NCBI RefSeq assembly: GCF_030056795.1
Contig: NZ_JASHKQ010000003.1
Coordinates: 124,001-188,000 of the forward strand
Direction: 5' to 3'
DNA: 64,000 nucleotides
Source of the DNA: Rhodococcus sp. IEGM 1381
GTDB taxonomy: Bacteria; Actinomycetota; Actinomycetes; Mycobacteriales; Mycobacteriaceae
The notes under the pieces were generated by a model. The model did not search any database. It was not told where the DNA came from and was given only the letters and a program-made list of their open reading frames with translations. Positions 37,009 through 45,936 of the stretch are shown here, in pieces (position 1 is the stretch's first letter; each line of letters begins with the position of its first letter). The position numbers were made by a program, and so were the translations under genes.

Positions 37009-38388
37009 TTACTTCTCTTGTTCGCCCTCGGAAGAATCAGCTGCTTCGACCTCTTCAGGAGCATCGGCGGGGCTGCCGAACAGCTCGGCCGTGTCGACGC
37101 TCGCTCCGTTGGTGTCGGTCACGGTGACGCGCTCGACGACCGAAGCGAGGGCCTTACCGCGCTTGACGTCGGCGAACACCGCACCGAGCTGGTTGGCCTG
37201 CTGCACCTGCTGGATGAACTGCTCGGGCGGCATGCCGTAGCGCTGCGCCTGGAAGATGATCCGCTCGGTGAGCTCTTCCTGCCCGACCTGCGTGTTCTCG
37301 GCCTCGGCGATCGCATCGAGAAGGAGCTGGGTACGCACCGACTTCTCGGCGCCTTCCTTGACGTCCTTGTCGAATTCCTCGCGGCTCGAACCCTGCGATT
37401 CGAGCAGCTCGGCGAGGGCTTCCTCGTTGTGATCGAGGCCGTGGATGGCCTCGTGCACCTGGGAATCGACCTCGGCCTTGACGACGGCCTCGGGGGCCGG
37501 AATTTCGAGCGTCTCGAGCAACGTCTCGAGCACCTTGTCGCGGATCTGACCGGCCTGCTCGACCTTCGCGACTCGCTCGACGCGCGTCTTCAGATCGGCG
37601 AGCAGCTCGTCGAACGTATCGAACTCGCTGGCCAGCTGGGCGAACTCGTCGTCGGCTTCGGGCAGCTCGCGCTCCTTGACGGACACGACCTTGACCGTGA
37701 CCACAGCTTCCTTGCCTGCGTACTCGCCGGCGACCAGAGTCGAGGTGAACTCCTTCGACTCGTCGGCGGAGACGCCGATTATCGCGTCGTCGAGTCCCTC
37801 GATGAGCTGGCCGGAGCCGACCTCGTGGGACAGTCCGCTCGCGGTTGCCTCGTCCACGTTCTCGCCGTCGACCGTGGCCGAGAGGTCGATCGAGACGAAG
37901 TCGCCGGACTGGACCGGGCGGTCGACACCGGTCAGGGTGCCGAAGCGCTGGCGAAGCGACTGCAGCTGCTCGTCGACCGCCTCGTCTTTGATCTCGAGCG
38001 GATCGACGACGACGCTCATGGTCGAGTAGTCCGGCAGCGCGATCTCGGGACGAACGTCGACCTCGGCAGTGAACGTGAGCTCGGTGCCATCTTCGATCTT
38101 GGTGATCTCGATCTCGGGCTGGCCGATGACCTTGACCTTTTCGTTTGTCACGGCCTCGGAGTAACGGGCGGGAAGAGCGTCGTTGACGACCTGCTCGAGC
38201 ACCGCGCCACGGCCGACGCGCGCTTCGAGCAACTTGGCCGGAGCCTTACCGGGACGGAATCCGGGGAGGCGGATCTGCTGAGCCAAAGCCTTGTACGCGC
38301 GGTCGAAATCAGGCTTGAGCTCCTCGAAGGGCACCTCAACGTTGATACGGACTCGCGTCGGGCTCAGCTGCTCGACGGTGCTCTTCAC
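37009..38388 (-). CDS. tig: Trigger factor
   Basis: 459 aa from GTG 38388 ([20 protein letters not shown]), preceded by AAGGAG at 8 bp. The longer open frame runs back through the tRNA-Pro region and is not coding. Domains: ribosome-binding N-domain with the signature PGFRPGKAP (near 44-52), an FKBP-like peptidyl-prolyl isomerase domain (about 155-240) and the helical C-domain, ending in an acidic tail. It binds nascent chains at the exit tunnel. The adjoining clpP1P2-clpX genes make this a protein quality-control block. Confidence 0.96.
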   Translation of the reverse strand: MKSTVEQLSPTRVRINVEVPFEELKPDFDRAYKALAQQIRLPGFRPGKAPAKLLEARVGRGAVLEQVVNDALPARYSEAVTNEKVKVIGQPEIEITKIEDGTELTFTAEVDVRPEIALPDYSTMSVVVDPLEIKDEAVDEQLQSLRQRFGTLTGVDRPVQSGDFVSIDLSATVDGENVDEATASGLSHEVGSGQLIEGLDDAIIGVSADESKEFTSTLVAGEYAGKEAVVTVKVVSVKERELPEADDEFAQLASEFDTFDELLADLKTRVERVAKVEQAGQIRDKVLETLLETLEIPAPEAVVKAEVDSQVHEAIHGLDHNEEALAELLESQGSSREEFDKDVKEGAEKSVRTQLLLDAIAEAENTQVGQEELTERIIFQAQRYGMPPEQFIQQVQQANQLGAVFADVKRGKALASVVERVTVTDTNGASVDTAELFGSPADAPEEVEAADSSEGEQEK

Positions 38389-38501
38389 GGGACATGCTCC
38401 TTCTGGTAATTCTTGCTTGCTGGTGGTGCTTACGGTGCTGGCTTGCGGTCTTACCTCGCTCGCCGCGAAACACGGCGAACCGTGCCTGCGGCCCTCATTT
38501 G

Positions 38502-38575
38502 TCGGGGTGACAGGAATTGAACCTGCGACCCTCCGCTCCCAAAGCGGATGCGCTACCAAGCTGCGCCACACCCCG
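38502..38575 (-). tRNA. tRNA-Pro (TGG)
   Basis: 74 nt. Acceptor CGGGGTG pairs with CACCCCG, the T-arm GGTTCAATTCC is standard, and the anticodon loop TTTGGGA within stem TCCGC/GCGGA gives anticodon TGG (38539-38541). The discriminator is A and no CCA is encoded. It lies between tig and a divergent tRNA-Gly. Confidence 0.96.
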
Positions 38576-38666
38576 TCGTACCCACACCATTGAACAGCAA
38601 CCGATACTAGCCCCTCATCGGCGCCCCACCGATGGCGTCCGGGCGAACCCGGCGCGGCATGCCGGT

Positions 38667-38696
38667 TTGGAATCCGGCAACGGCTTTGGGTACAGT
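38667..38696 (+). promoter_or_regulatory. Promoter of tRNA-Gly
   Basis: TTGGAA (38667-38672), 18-bp spacer, TACAGT (38691-38696), about 50 bp before the mature tRNA-Gly. Fits a sigma-A promoter. Confidence 0.5.
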
Positions 38697-38745
38697 CTGG
38701 AAACGCAGGCGACGGAACTGGCGATCCCGCGACTGTTGTTTGCAC

Positions 38746-38819
38746 GCCGATGTAGCTCAATGGTAGAGCCCCTGTCTTCCAAACAGGCTACGCGAGTTCG
38801 ATTCTCGTCATCGGCTCCA
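38746..38819 (+). tRNA. tRNA-Gly (TCC)
   Basis: Acceptor GCCGATG (38746-38752) pairs with CATCGGC (38809-38815). The anticodon stem CCTGT/ACAGG holds CTTCCAA, anticodon TCC. The T-arm contains GTTCGATTC. The 3' CCA (38817-38819) is encoded. A Rho-independent terminator follows 8 bp later. Confidence 0.96.
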
Positions 38820-38826
38820 TCGAAAG

Positions 38827-38854
38827 GCCCCGCACTGTCAGTGCGGGGCTTTTT
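38827..38854 (+). terminator. Rho-independent terminator after tRNA-Gly
   Basis: Arms GCCCCGCAC (38827-38835) and GTGCGGGGC (38841-38849), loop TGTCA, followed by TTTTT (38850-38854). Confidence 0.9.
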
Positions 38855-38929
38855 CGCGTCCGCGTACCCTGAAACGGAGTCCGAATTGTCCGAACGAACC
38901 GGACATGCACCGTCGGCGGAAGGCCCGAA

Positions 38930-39676
38930 GTGGAAATAGTCCTGATCGTCCTCGTCATCGCCGCAGTGGCCCTGTTGGTGCTGCGAAGCAAGAAGAACTC
39001 GGCTGCGTCGGCCGAAACTGCGCTGGCCGACGCCAAGGCCGACGCCCGCCAGTCGATCGAACGCCTCGGCGGTCAGGTCTACAACCTGATCGGCACCGAC
39101 ACGCCGTCCAAGCAGGCCCTTGCCGACGCGTCCGAGCGCAATATCGCCGCCGGGTCGCAGATCGACCAGGCCACCACCCCAGAACAGGCCCGACTGGCCA
39201 AGCAGACGGCGCTCGAAGGGCTCTACTACATCCGCGCCGCGCGCCTGGCGATGGGCATGGATCCGGGCCCTGAGGTGCAGGGCATCGACGGCCAGCAGCA
39301 GGCAGGACGAGTCACCGAGGAGCGCAAGGTCGACTTCGAAGGCCGTGAGATCGCTGCGTCACCCGATCCGTCGGACCGCACTCCGAACTACTACCCGGGC
39401 GGCCGAGTAGCAGGCCGTCCGGTCCCCGCGGGCTGGTACTCCGAGCCGTGGTGGCGGCCTGCACTGGTCGCCGGCGCGTGGGGAATGGGTTCGATGTTCC
39501 TGTTCTCGGCGATGTTCTCCGGTATGGCCGGAGTTCCGGCGGACACCGCTGCGGGATCCGACGGGGACTCCGGCACCGACGACATGGGTGGCAACGAAGA
39601 AAACGGTGCCATGGACGACGGCGGGATGGACGACGGCGGGATGGGCGACATGGACATGGGTGGGTTCGACTTCTAG
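38930..39676 (+). CDS. DUF1542-type membrane protein with Met/Asp/Gly tail
   Basis: 248 aa from GTG 38930. Residues 2-19 are a membrane segment; a coiled-coil-like helical stretch (SAETALADAKADARQSIERL onward) follows. Then comes the actinobacterial signature PGGRVAGRPVPAGWYSEPWW (about 155-175) and a second membrane segment (GMGSMFLFSAMF). The last 45 residues are almost only D, G, M, E, S and N (MDDGGMDDGGMGDMDMGGFD). The family is known only as a conserved protein of unknown function. The tail could bind divalent metals, but that is speculation. The stop overlaps convergent nei2 by 4 bp. Confidence 0.82.
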   Translation: MEIVLIVLVIAAVALLVLRSKKNSAASAETALADAKADARQSIERLGGQVYNLIGTDTPSKQALADASERNIAAGSQIDQATTPEQARLAKQTALEGLYYIRAARLAMGMDPGPEVQGIDGQQQAGRVTEERKVDFEGREIAASPDPSDRTPNYYPGGRVAGRPVPAGWYSEPWWRPALVAGAWGMGSMFLFSAMFSGMAGVPADTAAGSDGDSGTDDMGGNEENGAMDDGGMDDGGMGDMDMGGFDF

Positions 39677-40467
39677 GACGCTTGACACACCGGGCACCAG
39701 AACAGGTTTCGCGCCTGCATCACCGAGTGCAGGATTTCTGCCCCGCACACTCGGCAGGGATAGCCCTGCCTGCGGTAGACGTAGGAGCGGGGTCGGCGGG
39801 CACCGTAGGTGTCTCCGTGATCGTCCTCGGGCCGGATGGTGATGATGCGACCGCGTCGAACACCGATGTTCATCAGCTCGACGAGGTCGAACCAGATCGC
39901 GTCCCACTCGGCTCGATCGAGGTCCTTCCCCGGGCGCATCGGATTGATCTCGTGACGAAACAGGATCTCGGCGCGATAGACGTTTCCGACCCCGGCCAGC
40001 ACCTTCTGATCCATCAGCATTGTCCCGATCGCGGTGCGCGACTTCGAGATTCGAGTCCAGGCCGCATCCGGGTCGGCGTCCTTGCGGAGCGGGTCCGGCC
40101 CCAGACGCGCCAGAAGGGCGTCGAGCTGCTCTTCGGTGTAGATCTCGCACGCGGTGGGGCCGCGGAGATCGGCACCGTACTTCTCCCCCACCATGCGCAG
40201 ACGTACTGCACCCACCGGATCGTTCAGTGGCACTGACTGTTCGGTGAACTTTCCGTACAGGCCCAGGTGAATGTGCACGATCAGATCGGTCTCGTACCGG
40301 TGGAGCAGATGTTTGCCCCAGGCCTCCGCTCTTTCGAGCACGAGCCCGTCGATCAGCGCGGCACCGGAGGTGAACCGTCCCTGGGGACTGCTCGCCTCGA
40401 CCGGTGCCCCGCCGAACCGTCGTTGATGCAGCCGAGCGAGTCGGTGCAGGGTATGGCCTTCGGGCAC
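39673..40467 (-). CDS. nei2: Fpg/Nei-family DNA glycosylase (Nei2)
   Basis: 264 aa from GTG 40467, the base after the rpiB stop. MPEGHT at the N-terminus, with Pro2 and Glu3 as catalytic residues, is the endonuclease VIII subtype (Fpg has PELPE). The helix-two-turn-helix is near 165-195 (GVGNVYRAEILFRHEINPMR). The C-terminal zinc finger is CRVCGAEI through CPVC. It removes oxidised bases and nicks the strand. The position next to rpiB matches mycobacterial nei (Rv2464c). Confidence 0.93.
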   Translation of the reverse strand: MPEGHTLHRLARLHQRRFGGAPVEASSPQGRFTSGAALIDGLVLERAEAWGKHLLHRYETDLIVHIHLGLYGKFTEQSVPLNDPVGAVRLRMVGEKYGADLRGPTACEIYTEEQLDALLARLGPDPLRKDADPDAAWTRISKSRTAIGTMLMDQKVLAGVGNVYRAEILFRHEINPMRPGKDLDRAEWDAIWFDLVELMNIGVRRGRIITIRPEDDHGDTYGARRPRSYVYRRQGYPCRVCGAEILHSVMQARNLFWCPVCQAS

Positions 40468-40947
40468 CTACGCGGACTTTCCCGGAACCTCGGGTGCCTC
40501 GCCACTGCGCTCGTACTCGGACAGGATGTCGATGCGGCGCTGGTGGCGCTCCTCGCCCGAGAACGGAGTGTCGAGAAACGCGTCGACGATGGCGAGGGCT
40601 TCGGGCAACGTGTGCATACGGCCACCGATGCCGATGAGCTGAGCATCGTTGTGCTCGCGGGCCAGCTTTGCGGTTTCGACGCTCCATGCCAGTGCGCAGC
40701 GAGCGCCCGGCACCTTGTTCGCAGCGATCTGCTCGCCGTTTCCGGATCCGCCGAGCACCAGTCCACGGCTGCCCGGATCGGCGACGACACGTCGTGCTGC
40801 GTCGATGCAGAAGGCCGGGTAGTCGTCGACGGGGTCGTAGTCGAAGGCACCGCAGTCCACGGGCTCGTGCCCGGTTGCCGTCAGGTGTTCGATGATCTGA
40901 TTCTTGAACTCGAGGCCGGCGTGGTCGGCACCCAGGTATACGCGCAT
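40468..40947 (-). CDS. rpiB: Ribose-5-phosphate isomerase B
   Basis: 159 aa from ATG 40947 (MRVYLGADHAGLEFKNQIIE); the open frame upstream overlaps the divergent DUF429 gene. Family motifs are GADHAG at the start, LVLGGSGNGEQIAANK near 67-82, and REHNDAQLIGIGGR near 100. The second motif has Ser71 where other RpiB have Cys or Ser as base, as in mycobacterial RpiB. It interconverts ribose 5-phosphate and ribulose 5-phosphate in the pentose phosphate pathway. Confidence 0.95.
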   Translation of the reverse strand: MRVYLGADHAGLEFKNQIIEHLTATGHEPVDCGAFDYDPVDDYPAFCIDAARRVVADPGSRGLVLGGSGNGEQIAANKVPGARCALAWSVETAKLAREHNDAQLIGIGGRMHTLPEALAIVDAFLDTPFSGEERHQRRIDILSEYERSGEAPEVPGKSA

Positions 40948-40963
40948 GCCTAGAGTCTGACAG

Positions 40964-41626
40964 GTGAACTCACGAGCCGAGAAATTCGCCGGTGTCGACG
41001 GCGCGAAGGGTGCGTGGGTGGTCGCAGTCCTCGACGGCACGGGACTGACGTGGACCGGCTGCTCCTCCGTGGCCGCGGTGTTGGAGCACACTCGAGACTG
41101 CGCGCGAGTGGGCGTCGACATGCCACTGTCTCTCCCTGTGGACGGCTATCGGATCAGCGAACTCGAGGCGAAAGCGTTTCTCGGCCGGGCGCGAAGCTCC
41201 ATATTCCACACGCCGGTCGTCGACGTTCTCGACGCCTCGACGTACGAGCAGGCCTGCGAGCTCTCACGGAGCATCACCGGCAAAGCGATCAGCAAGCAGA
41301 CCTGGCACATTCTGCCTGCTGTGCAGGCATGGCGTGAGGCGGACTTCGATCCGGACATCTACGTCGAGGTACATCCCGAATGTTCGTTTCGGGCAATGTC
41401 ACCGACGACGACATTCGCGTCGAAGAAGAGCGGCCGGGGCGTCGGACAGCGCCTGGCCGCTCTCGGACGGTGGAGCGATCATCTCGACCTGGACGACCTC
41501 CCGCACGGGCCGGTCGTCGACGACTTTCTCGACGCCGCGGCAGCGGCGTGGTCGGCGAGGCGATTCCACGTCGGCGAGAACCGAGTATTCGGTACCGCCG
41601 ACGCGTCGGATCGCATCGTCGCCTAG
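40964..41626 (+). CDS. DUF429 protein, predicted RNase H-like nuclease fold
   Basis: 220 aa from GTG 40964. Motifs: FAGVDGAKGAWVVAVLDG (first Asp, residues 8-25), VGVDMPLSLP (second acidic residue near 52), the RxRSSIFHTP signature (RARSSIFHTPVVDV) and EVHPECSFRAM near 138 with a C-terminal DDFLDAAAAAWSA. The acidic residues resemble a two-metal RNase H site. Function is unknown; members often occur in mobile or defence-like contexts, but this one is in ordinary surroundings, divergent from rpiB. Confidence 0.87.
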   Translation: MNSRAEKFAGVDGAKGAWVVAVLDGTGLTWTGCSSVAAVLEHTRDCARVGVDMPLSLPVDGYRISELEAKAFLGRARSSIFHTPVVDVLDASTYEQACELSRSITGKAISKQTWHILPAVQAWREADFDPDIYVEVHPECSFRAMSPTTTFASKKSGRGVGQRLAALGRWSDHLDLDDLPHGPVVDDFLDAAAAAWSARRFHVGENRVFGTADASDRIVA

Positions 41627-41642
41627 CTGCATGACCCAGCTT

Positions 41643-41697
41643 CCCCGTGCGTGAAAGTTCGACTCCTGCTACGAATTTCCACGCACGAGGGGCTTTT
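41643..41697 (+). terminator. Terminator after the DUF429 gene
   Basis: CCCC-GTGCGTG (41643-41653) pairs with CACGCAC-GA-GGGG (41680-41692) with a 2-nt bulge, followed by CTTTTG. It lies just past the plus-strand gene and just before the convergent gene's stop. Confidence 0.65.
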
Positions 41698-41701
41698 GCG
41701 A

Positions 41702-42319
41702 TCAGTCGAACTGCGGATCCTCGTCACGCGTGCGCTTGAGCTCGAAGAAGTGCGGGTACGACGCGAAGATCACCGATGCGTCCCACAGCTTGCCTGCCTC
41801 TTCGCCACGCGGGATTCGAGAGATCACCGGGCCGAAGAATGCGACTCCGTTGACGTGGATCGTCGGGGTGCCCACGTCAGGGCCCACCTTGTCCATTCCT
41901 GCGTGATGGCTGGTGCGCAGGTCCTCGTCGTAGTCGGTGCTTTCGGCTGCCTTCGCCAGATCGGCAGGCAGGTCCAGTTCGGCCAACGACTCGGCGATGA
42001 CGACGTCGAAATCCTTGTTGCCCTCGTTGTGGATTCGCGTACCCATGGCGCTGTACAGCGGCGAGAGGATCTCGTCCCCCTTCAGCTTCGCGGCGGCGAT
42101 AGCCACCCGAACCGGGCCCCACGCCTTCTTCATCATCGCGGCGTATTCCTCGGGCAGATCGCGACCCTCGTTGAGCACGGCCAGGCTCATCACATGGAAA
42201 TTCACGTCGATGTCTCGCACTTGCTGCACCTCGAGAATCCAGCGCGAGGTTATCCAGCACCACGGGCACAGTGGGTCGAACCAAAAATCCGCAGTGTCTT
42301 TCTGTCCTGAACCGGCCAC
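41702..42319 (-). CDS. DsbA-family oxidoreductase, Rv2466c-type mycothiol-dependent nitroreductase
   Basis: 205 aa from GTG 42319, preceded by AAGGAG. Thioredoxin fold with active site [16 protein letters not shown] (CPWC near residues 18-21), a helical insertion and the cis-Pro segment GTPTIHVNG near 153. The M. tuberculosis relative Rv2466c uses mycothiol to reduce a disulfide and activates nitro prodrugs; the same neighbours (pepN next door) occur there. The natural substrate is unknown. Confidence 0.9.
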   Translation of the reverse strand: MAGSGQKDTADFWFDPLCPWCWITSRWILEVQQVRDIDVNFHVMSLAVLNEGRDLPEEYAAMMKKAWGPVRVAIAAAKLKGDEILSPLYSAMGTRIHNEGNKDFDVVIAESLAELDLPADLAKAAESTDYDEDLRTSHHAGMDKVGPDVGTPTIHVNGVAFFGPVISRIPRGEEAGKLWDASVIFASYPHFFELKRTRDEDPQFD

Positions 42320-42464
42320 TGTCCACTCCTTGGAAGTCGAGGTCAATATCTCTTCTTGCGGTAACAACCGCCCACCGCGCATACATTCCGCACTACCGGT
42401 CGGCCAGCGCGGGCCACTCGTGACGTGATGGGATGGACGGCACTACCCATAACTACACGAAGAG

Positions 42465-45050
42465 GTGTCGACTGAAGTGGTTGCTCCCAACCTGACGCGT
42501 GACCAAGCCTCCGAACGTTCGGCGATCATCGGGGAAACGAAGTACGCGATCGTTCTCGATCTCACCGACGGCGAAGGCAATCCGGGCGAGAAGACATTCC
42601 GCTCGCTCACCACCATCACGTTCGCGGCCACCGCCGGATCGTCGACTTTCGTGGACATCATTGCGAGCACGATTCGCTCCGCGACGCTCAACGGCACCGC
42701 CCTCGACACTGCGAACTACGACGAGTCGACGGGCATTGCACTCGAGAATCTGGCCGAACACAACGAGCTCGTGATCGACGCGGACTGCCTCTATTCGCAC
42801 ACCGGCGAGGGCCTGCACCGATTCGTCGATCCGTCGGACGGTTCGGTGTACCTGTACTCGCAGTTCGAGACCGCCGATGCCAAGCGCATGTTCGCCTGCT
42901 TCGATCAGCCCGATCTCAAGGCCACCTTCGACCTGAAGGTCACCGCTCCGGAGAGCTGGACCGTGATCTCCAACGCCGCGCACGGTGCCGAGCCTGCCGC
43001 GGGCGAGCACGTATTCGACACGACCCCGCTGATGAGCACCTATCTCGTTGCGCTGATCGCCGGACCGTACGCGGAGTGGACCGACTCCTACACCGACGAC
43101 CACGGCACCATTCCGCTCGGAATCTACTGCCGCGCAACGCTTGCGGAGCACATGGACGCGGAGCGGCTGTTCACCGAGACCAAGCAGGGCTTCGGTTTCT
43201 ACCACGAGAACTTCGGCACCCCGTACGCCTTCGGCAAGTACGACCAGCTCTTCGTACCGGAGTTCAACGCCGGTGCCATGGAGAACGCCGGCGCCGTCAC
43301 GTACCTCGAGGACTACGTCTTCCGGTCCAAGGTGACACGCGCCTCGTACGAGCGTCGCGCCGAGACCGTGCTGCACGAGATGGCCCACATGTGGTTCGGC
43401 GATCTGGTGACCATGACGTGGTGGGACGACCTGTGGCTCAACGAATCGTTCGCCACGTTCGCATCGGTTCTCTGCCAGTCCGAGGCCACCGAGTACACGA
43501 ACGCGTGGACCACGTTCGCCAACGTCGAGAAAGCCTGGGCGTACCGCCAGGACCAGTTGCCCTCCACGCATCCCATCGCTGCAGACATCCCCGACCTGGC
43601 CGCGGTGGAGGTCAACTTCGATGGCATCACCTACGCCAAGGGCGCGAGTGTGCTCAAGCAGCTGGTGGCCTACGTGGGCAAGGAAGACTTCCTGGCCGGG
43701 TTGCGGGCCTACTTCGTCGACCACGCCTTCGCCAATGCCACCTTCTCGGATCTGCTTGCTGCACTGGAGAAGTCGTCGGGTCGCGACCTGTCCGACTGGG
43801 GCACGCAGTGGCTGCGGACCACCGGCCTGAACACCCTGAGCCCGGACTTCGACGTCGATGCCGACGGTAAGTTCACGCGCTTCGCGGTTCGGCAGAGCGG
43901 TGCCGCACCGGGTGCTGGCGAGCATCGAGTCCACCGCATCGCGGTCGGCATCTACGACGACGTCGACGGCAAGCTGGTGCGCACCGACCGAGTGGAGCTC
44001 GATCTCGATGCAGCCGAATCGACGAATGTCGATGCGCTGGTCGGCGTCTCGCGAGGCAAGCTGGTGCTGGTCAACGACGACGATCTGACGTACTGCGCGG
44101 TGCGTCTGGACCTGGACTCGCTCGACACGCTCCTGTCTCGAATCGGCGACATCGCCGAGCCACTCCCCCGCACGCTCGCGTGGTCGGCAGCGTGGGAGAT
44201 GACTCGATCGGCCGAGATGAAGGCCCGAGATTTTGTGGCCCTCGTCCAGCGCGGAATCGGCGGCGAGACCGAAGTGGGTGTGGTGCAACGCCTTCTGTTG
44301 CAGGCACAGACTGCCATCACCAGCTACGCCGATCCGGCGTGGGCGTCCGAGCACGGCACTCCCGAGTTCGCCGACGCGCTGCTGGAACTGGCTCGCGGTG
44401 CCGAGGCGGGCTCGGACCATCAACTGGCGTTCGTCAACGCCCTGACCGGGACCGAACTCCACGACCGCCACATCGACGTGCTGCGTGCCCTGCTCGACGG
44501 TGATGCCGACGGTCAGTCACTGTCCGGCCTCGGCGTCGATACCGACCTGCGGTGGCGAATCGTCACGGCGCTGGCCGCGGCCGGAGCGATCGACTCCGAC
44601 GGGCTCGACTCGCCGGTCATCGATGCAGAAGCGGGCACGGACAACACAGCCGCCGGAGCGAGGTCGGCCGCGGCTGCGCGGGCCGCTCGACCGACCGCGG
44701 AAGTAAAGGAGCAGGCCTGGACGACCGTCGTCGACGACGACTCGGTGCCGAACATCACGGCGCGCTCGATCATCGGCGGCTTCGCGGGCCCCGGCCAGGG
44801 CGAGTTGCTCGAGCCCTACGTCGCCCGCTACTTCGATGCCATCGCGGGTGTCTGGTCTCGTCGATCCAGTGAGGTAGCGCAGACCGTCGTGATCGGGCTG
44901 TACCCCTCCTGGTCGATCAGCGAACAGTCGCTCGCGGCCGCGGACGGGTTCCTGGACGGCGAACTGCCTCCGGCACTGCGTCGCCTGGTGATCGAGGGAA
45001 GGGCCGGCGTCGTCCGGGCTCTCGCAGCACGGGAGTTCGACGCGAGCTGA
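42465..45050 (+). CDS. pepN: Aminopeptidase N
   Basis: 861 aa from GTG 42465. M1-family zinc metallopeptidase: GAMENAGAV (exopeptidase motif) near 271, zinc site HEMAHMWFGD with the downstream Glu in LNESFATF, near 303-335. The C-terminal ERAP1-like helical domain occupies the remainder. It removes N-terminal residues, preferably basic or large, in the cytoplasm. Divergent from the Rv2466c homologue, with 145 bp between them. A strong hairpin follows its stop. Confidence 0.96.
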   Translation: MSTEVVAPNLTRDQASERSAIIGETKYAIVLDLTDGEGNPGEKTFRSLTTITFAATAGSSTFVDIIASTIRSATLNGTALDTANYDESTGIALENLAEHNELVIDADCLYSHTGEGLHRFVDPSDGSVYLYSQFETADAKRMFACFDQPDLKATFDLKVTAPESWTVISNAAHGAEPAAGEHVFDTTPLMSTYLVALIAGPYAEWTDSYTDDHGTIPLGIYCRATLAEHMDAERLFTETKQGFGFYHENFGTPYAFGKYDQLFVPEFNAGAMENAGAVTYLEDYVFRSKVTRASYERRAETVLHEMAHMWFGDLVTMTWWDDLWLNESFATFASVLCQSEATEYTNAWTTFANVEKAWAYRQDQLPSTHPIAADIPDLAAVEVNFDGITYAKGASVLKQLVAYVGKEDFLAGLRAYFVDHAFANATFSDLLAALEKSSGRDLSDWGTQWLRTTGLNTLSPDFDVDADGKFTRFAVRQSGAAPGAGEHRVHRIAVGIYDDVDGKLVRTDRVELDLDAAESTNVDALVGVSRGKLVLVNDDDLTYCAVRLDLDSLDTLLSRIGDIAEPLPRTLAWSAAWEMTRSAEMKARDFVALVQRGIGGETEVGVVQRLLLQAQTAITSYADPAWASEHGTPEFADALLELARGAEAGSDHQLAFVNALTGTELHDRHIDVLRALLDGDADGQSLSGLGVDTDLRWRIVTALAAAGAIDSDGLDSPVIDAEAGTDNTAAGARSAAAARAARPTAEVKEQAWTTVVDDDSVPNITARSIIGGFAGPGQGELLEPYVARYFDAIAGVWSRRSSEVAQTVVIGLYPSWSISEQSLAAADGFLDGELPPALRRLVIEGRAGVVRALAAREFDAS

Positions 45051-45064
45051 TCGCTCCCGAAGAT

Positions 45065-45116
45065 ACGACCAGGGCCGGTTGCTCCACCTCGAGGTGGGGC
45101 AACCGGCCCTGGTCGT
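45065..45116. terminator. Very strong hairpin between convergent pepN and DUF5130
   Basis: Perfect 18-bp arms ACGACCAGGGCCGGTTGC (45065-45082) and its complement (45099-45116). The loop itself contains the palindrome CCACCTC-GAGGTGG (45084-45097), so almost all 52 bases pair. It lies between the ends of two convergent genes and should stop both. No U-tract on either side. Confidence 0.7.
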
Positions 45117-45140
45117 GGAAGCGCGCTCAGAAGGCGAAGG

Positions 45141-45617
45141 CTAGGGACTGAGGATGGACGCAGCCATCACCCGCACGGAGGCGACGAGACCGTCGATCAG
45201 ATTGCCGTCGCGGAACGGGCCGAGGGCGGCCGTCACACCCAACTGTGCAACCCGGTCGGTCGCTCGGTTGGATACTCGCTTACCGCTGCGAATCTCGAGG
45301 GCGTGCCGATTGGGGTCGACGGCGATCAGAATCGATCGAACGGCGTCGGGTGTCCCCGGAAACACCGACTCGACACCCACGGCCGGATTCTCACCGAGAT
45401 CACCGATGTAGATGTTGAACCGAATCTTGGTCTGCCGAGTAGCCTCGGTCAGCGCGTCGTCGAGGGCCACCAGTTCCTGCGTCGCAAAAGGCAGGTGCAC
45501 CGGACTGACCGTCCCGAACTCGTGAGCAACCGAGACGCGACCACTCGCGGTCACAGCAGCCCCGAACGGCAGGTCCTCTTCGTTGATGTCGCTGCGGACG
45601 AGTTCACCACTTGCCAC
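45141..45617 (-). CDS. DUF5130 (TPM-like) protein, possible respiratory supercomplex factor
   Basis: 158 aa from GTG 45617, chosen because GGAGG stands 7 bp upstream; the longer frame to 45653 lacks a site. Body: FGAAVTASGRVSVAHEFGTV, ALTEATRQTKIRFNIYIGDL (TPM-like phosphatase-fold signature) and GFDRVAQLGVTAALGPF-like end. From memory, the M. smegmatis homologue next to CtaJ co-purifies with the III2IV2 supercomplex. It overlaps the ctaJ stop by 14 bp, so the two are coupled. Enzymatic activity is unknown. Confidence 0.8.
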   Translation of the reverse strand: MASGELVRSDINEEDLPFGAAVTASGRVSVAHEFGTVSPVHLPFATQELVALDDALTEATRQTKIRFNIYIGDLGENPAVGVESVFPGTPDAVRSILIAVDPNRHALEIRSGKRVSNRATDRVAQLGVTAALGPFRDGNLIDGLVASVRVMAASILSP

Positions 45618-45855
45618 TTGCAGCACCTCCGATCGAGTCGGCTGCGTCGGCATCGTGCGATCCGTGGCCTCCGAAGGGAGTCACCTCGTCCGTTGCGCTC
45701 CACAGCAATGGCTCGCGCGTCCACTCGTCCGTCAGTCGGTAAGGAGGAACATCCATACCGGGCTGCTTGTCGGTCAGGTAGGACAACGCGCCGATGAGTC
45801 CGATCACCGCAACCGGAATCACCCCGAAAATCAGCGTGGTCTCAAAAATGCTCAC
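45604..45855 (-). CDS. ctaJ: Small aa3-type cytochrome oxidase subunit CtaJ-like
   Basis: 83 aa with a single membrane helix near the N-terminus (TLIFGVIPVAVIGLIGALSY, 7-26) then PPYRLTDEWTREPLLWSATDE (quoted in part) on the other side. The helix plus YRLxxxWTREPLLW pattern and position between an HNH gene and DUF5130 match the mycobacterial accessory subunit of the aa3 oxidase in the bc1-aa3 supercomplex. The last 20 residues are Gly/Ala/His/Asp rich. It overlaps the DUF5130 start. Confidence 0.75.
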   Translation of the reverse strand: MSIFETTLIFGVIPVAVIGLIGALSYLTDKQPGMDVPPYRLTDEWTREPLLWSATDEVTPFGGHGSHDADAADSIGGAASGKW

Positions 45856-45936
45856 AGGGTGTGACGTTAGTCGACAATTGCGCGTCGGACCACGTCGGGG
45901 CCGGTGTTGTGACCGAAATGGTCGTACAGCTCGCCG

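Noticed and set aside
37009-38760. 583-aa reading of tig starting upstream of the tRNA-Pro
   Set aside because: It would translate through the tRNA gene. GTG 38388 has a ribosome binding site and gives the family's N-terminus.
42453-44471. 672-codon open frame antisense to pepN
   Set aside because: It mirrors the third-codon GC bias of pepN; composition is rich in Arg, Gly and His and shows no domain.
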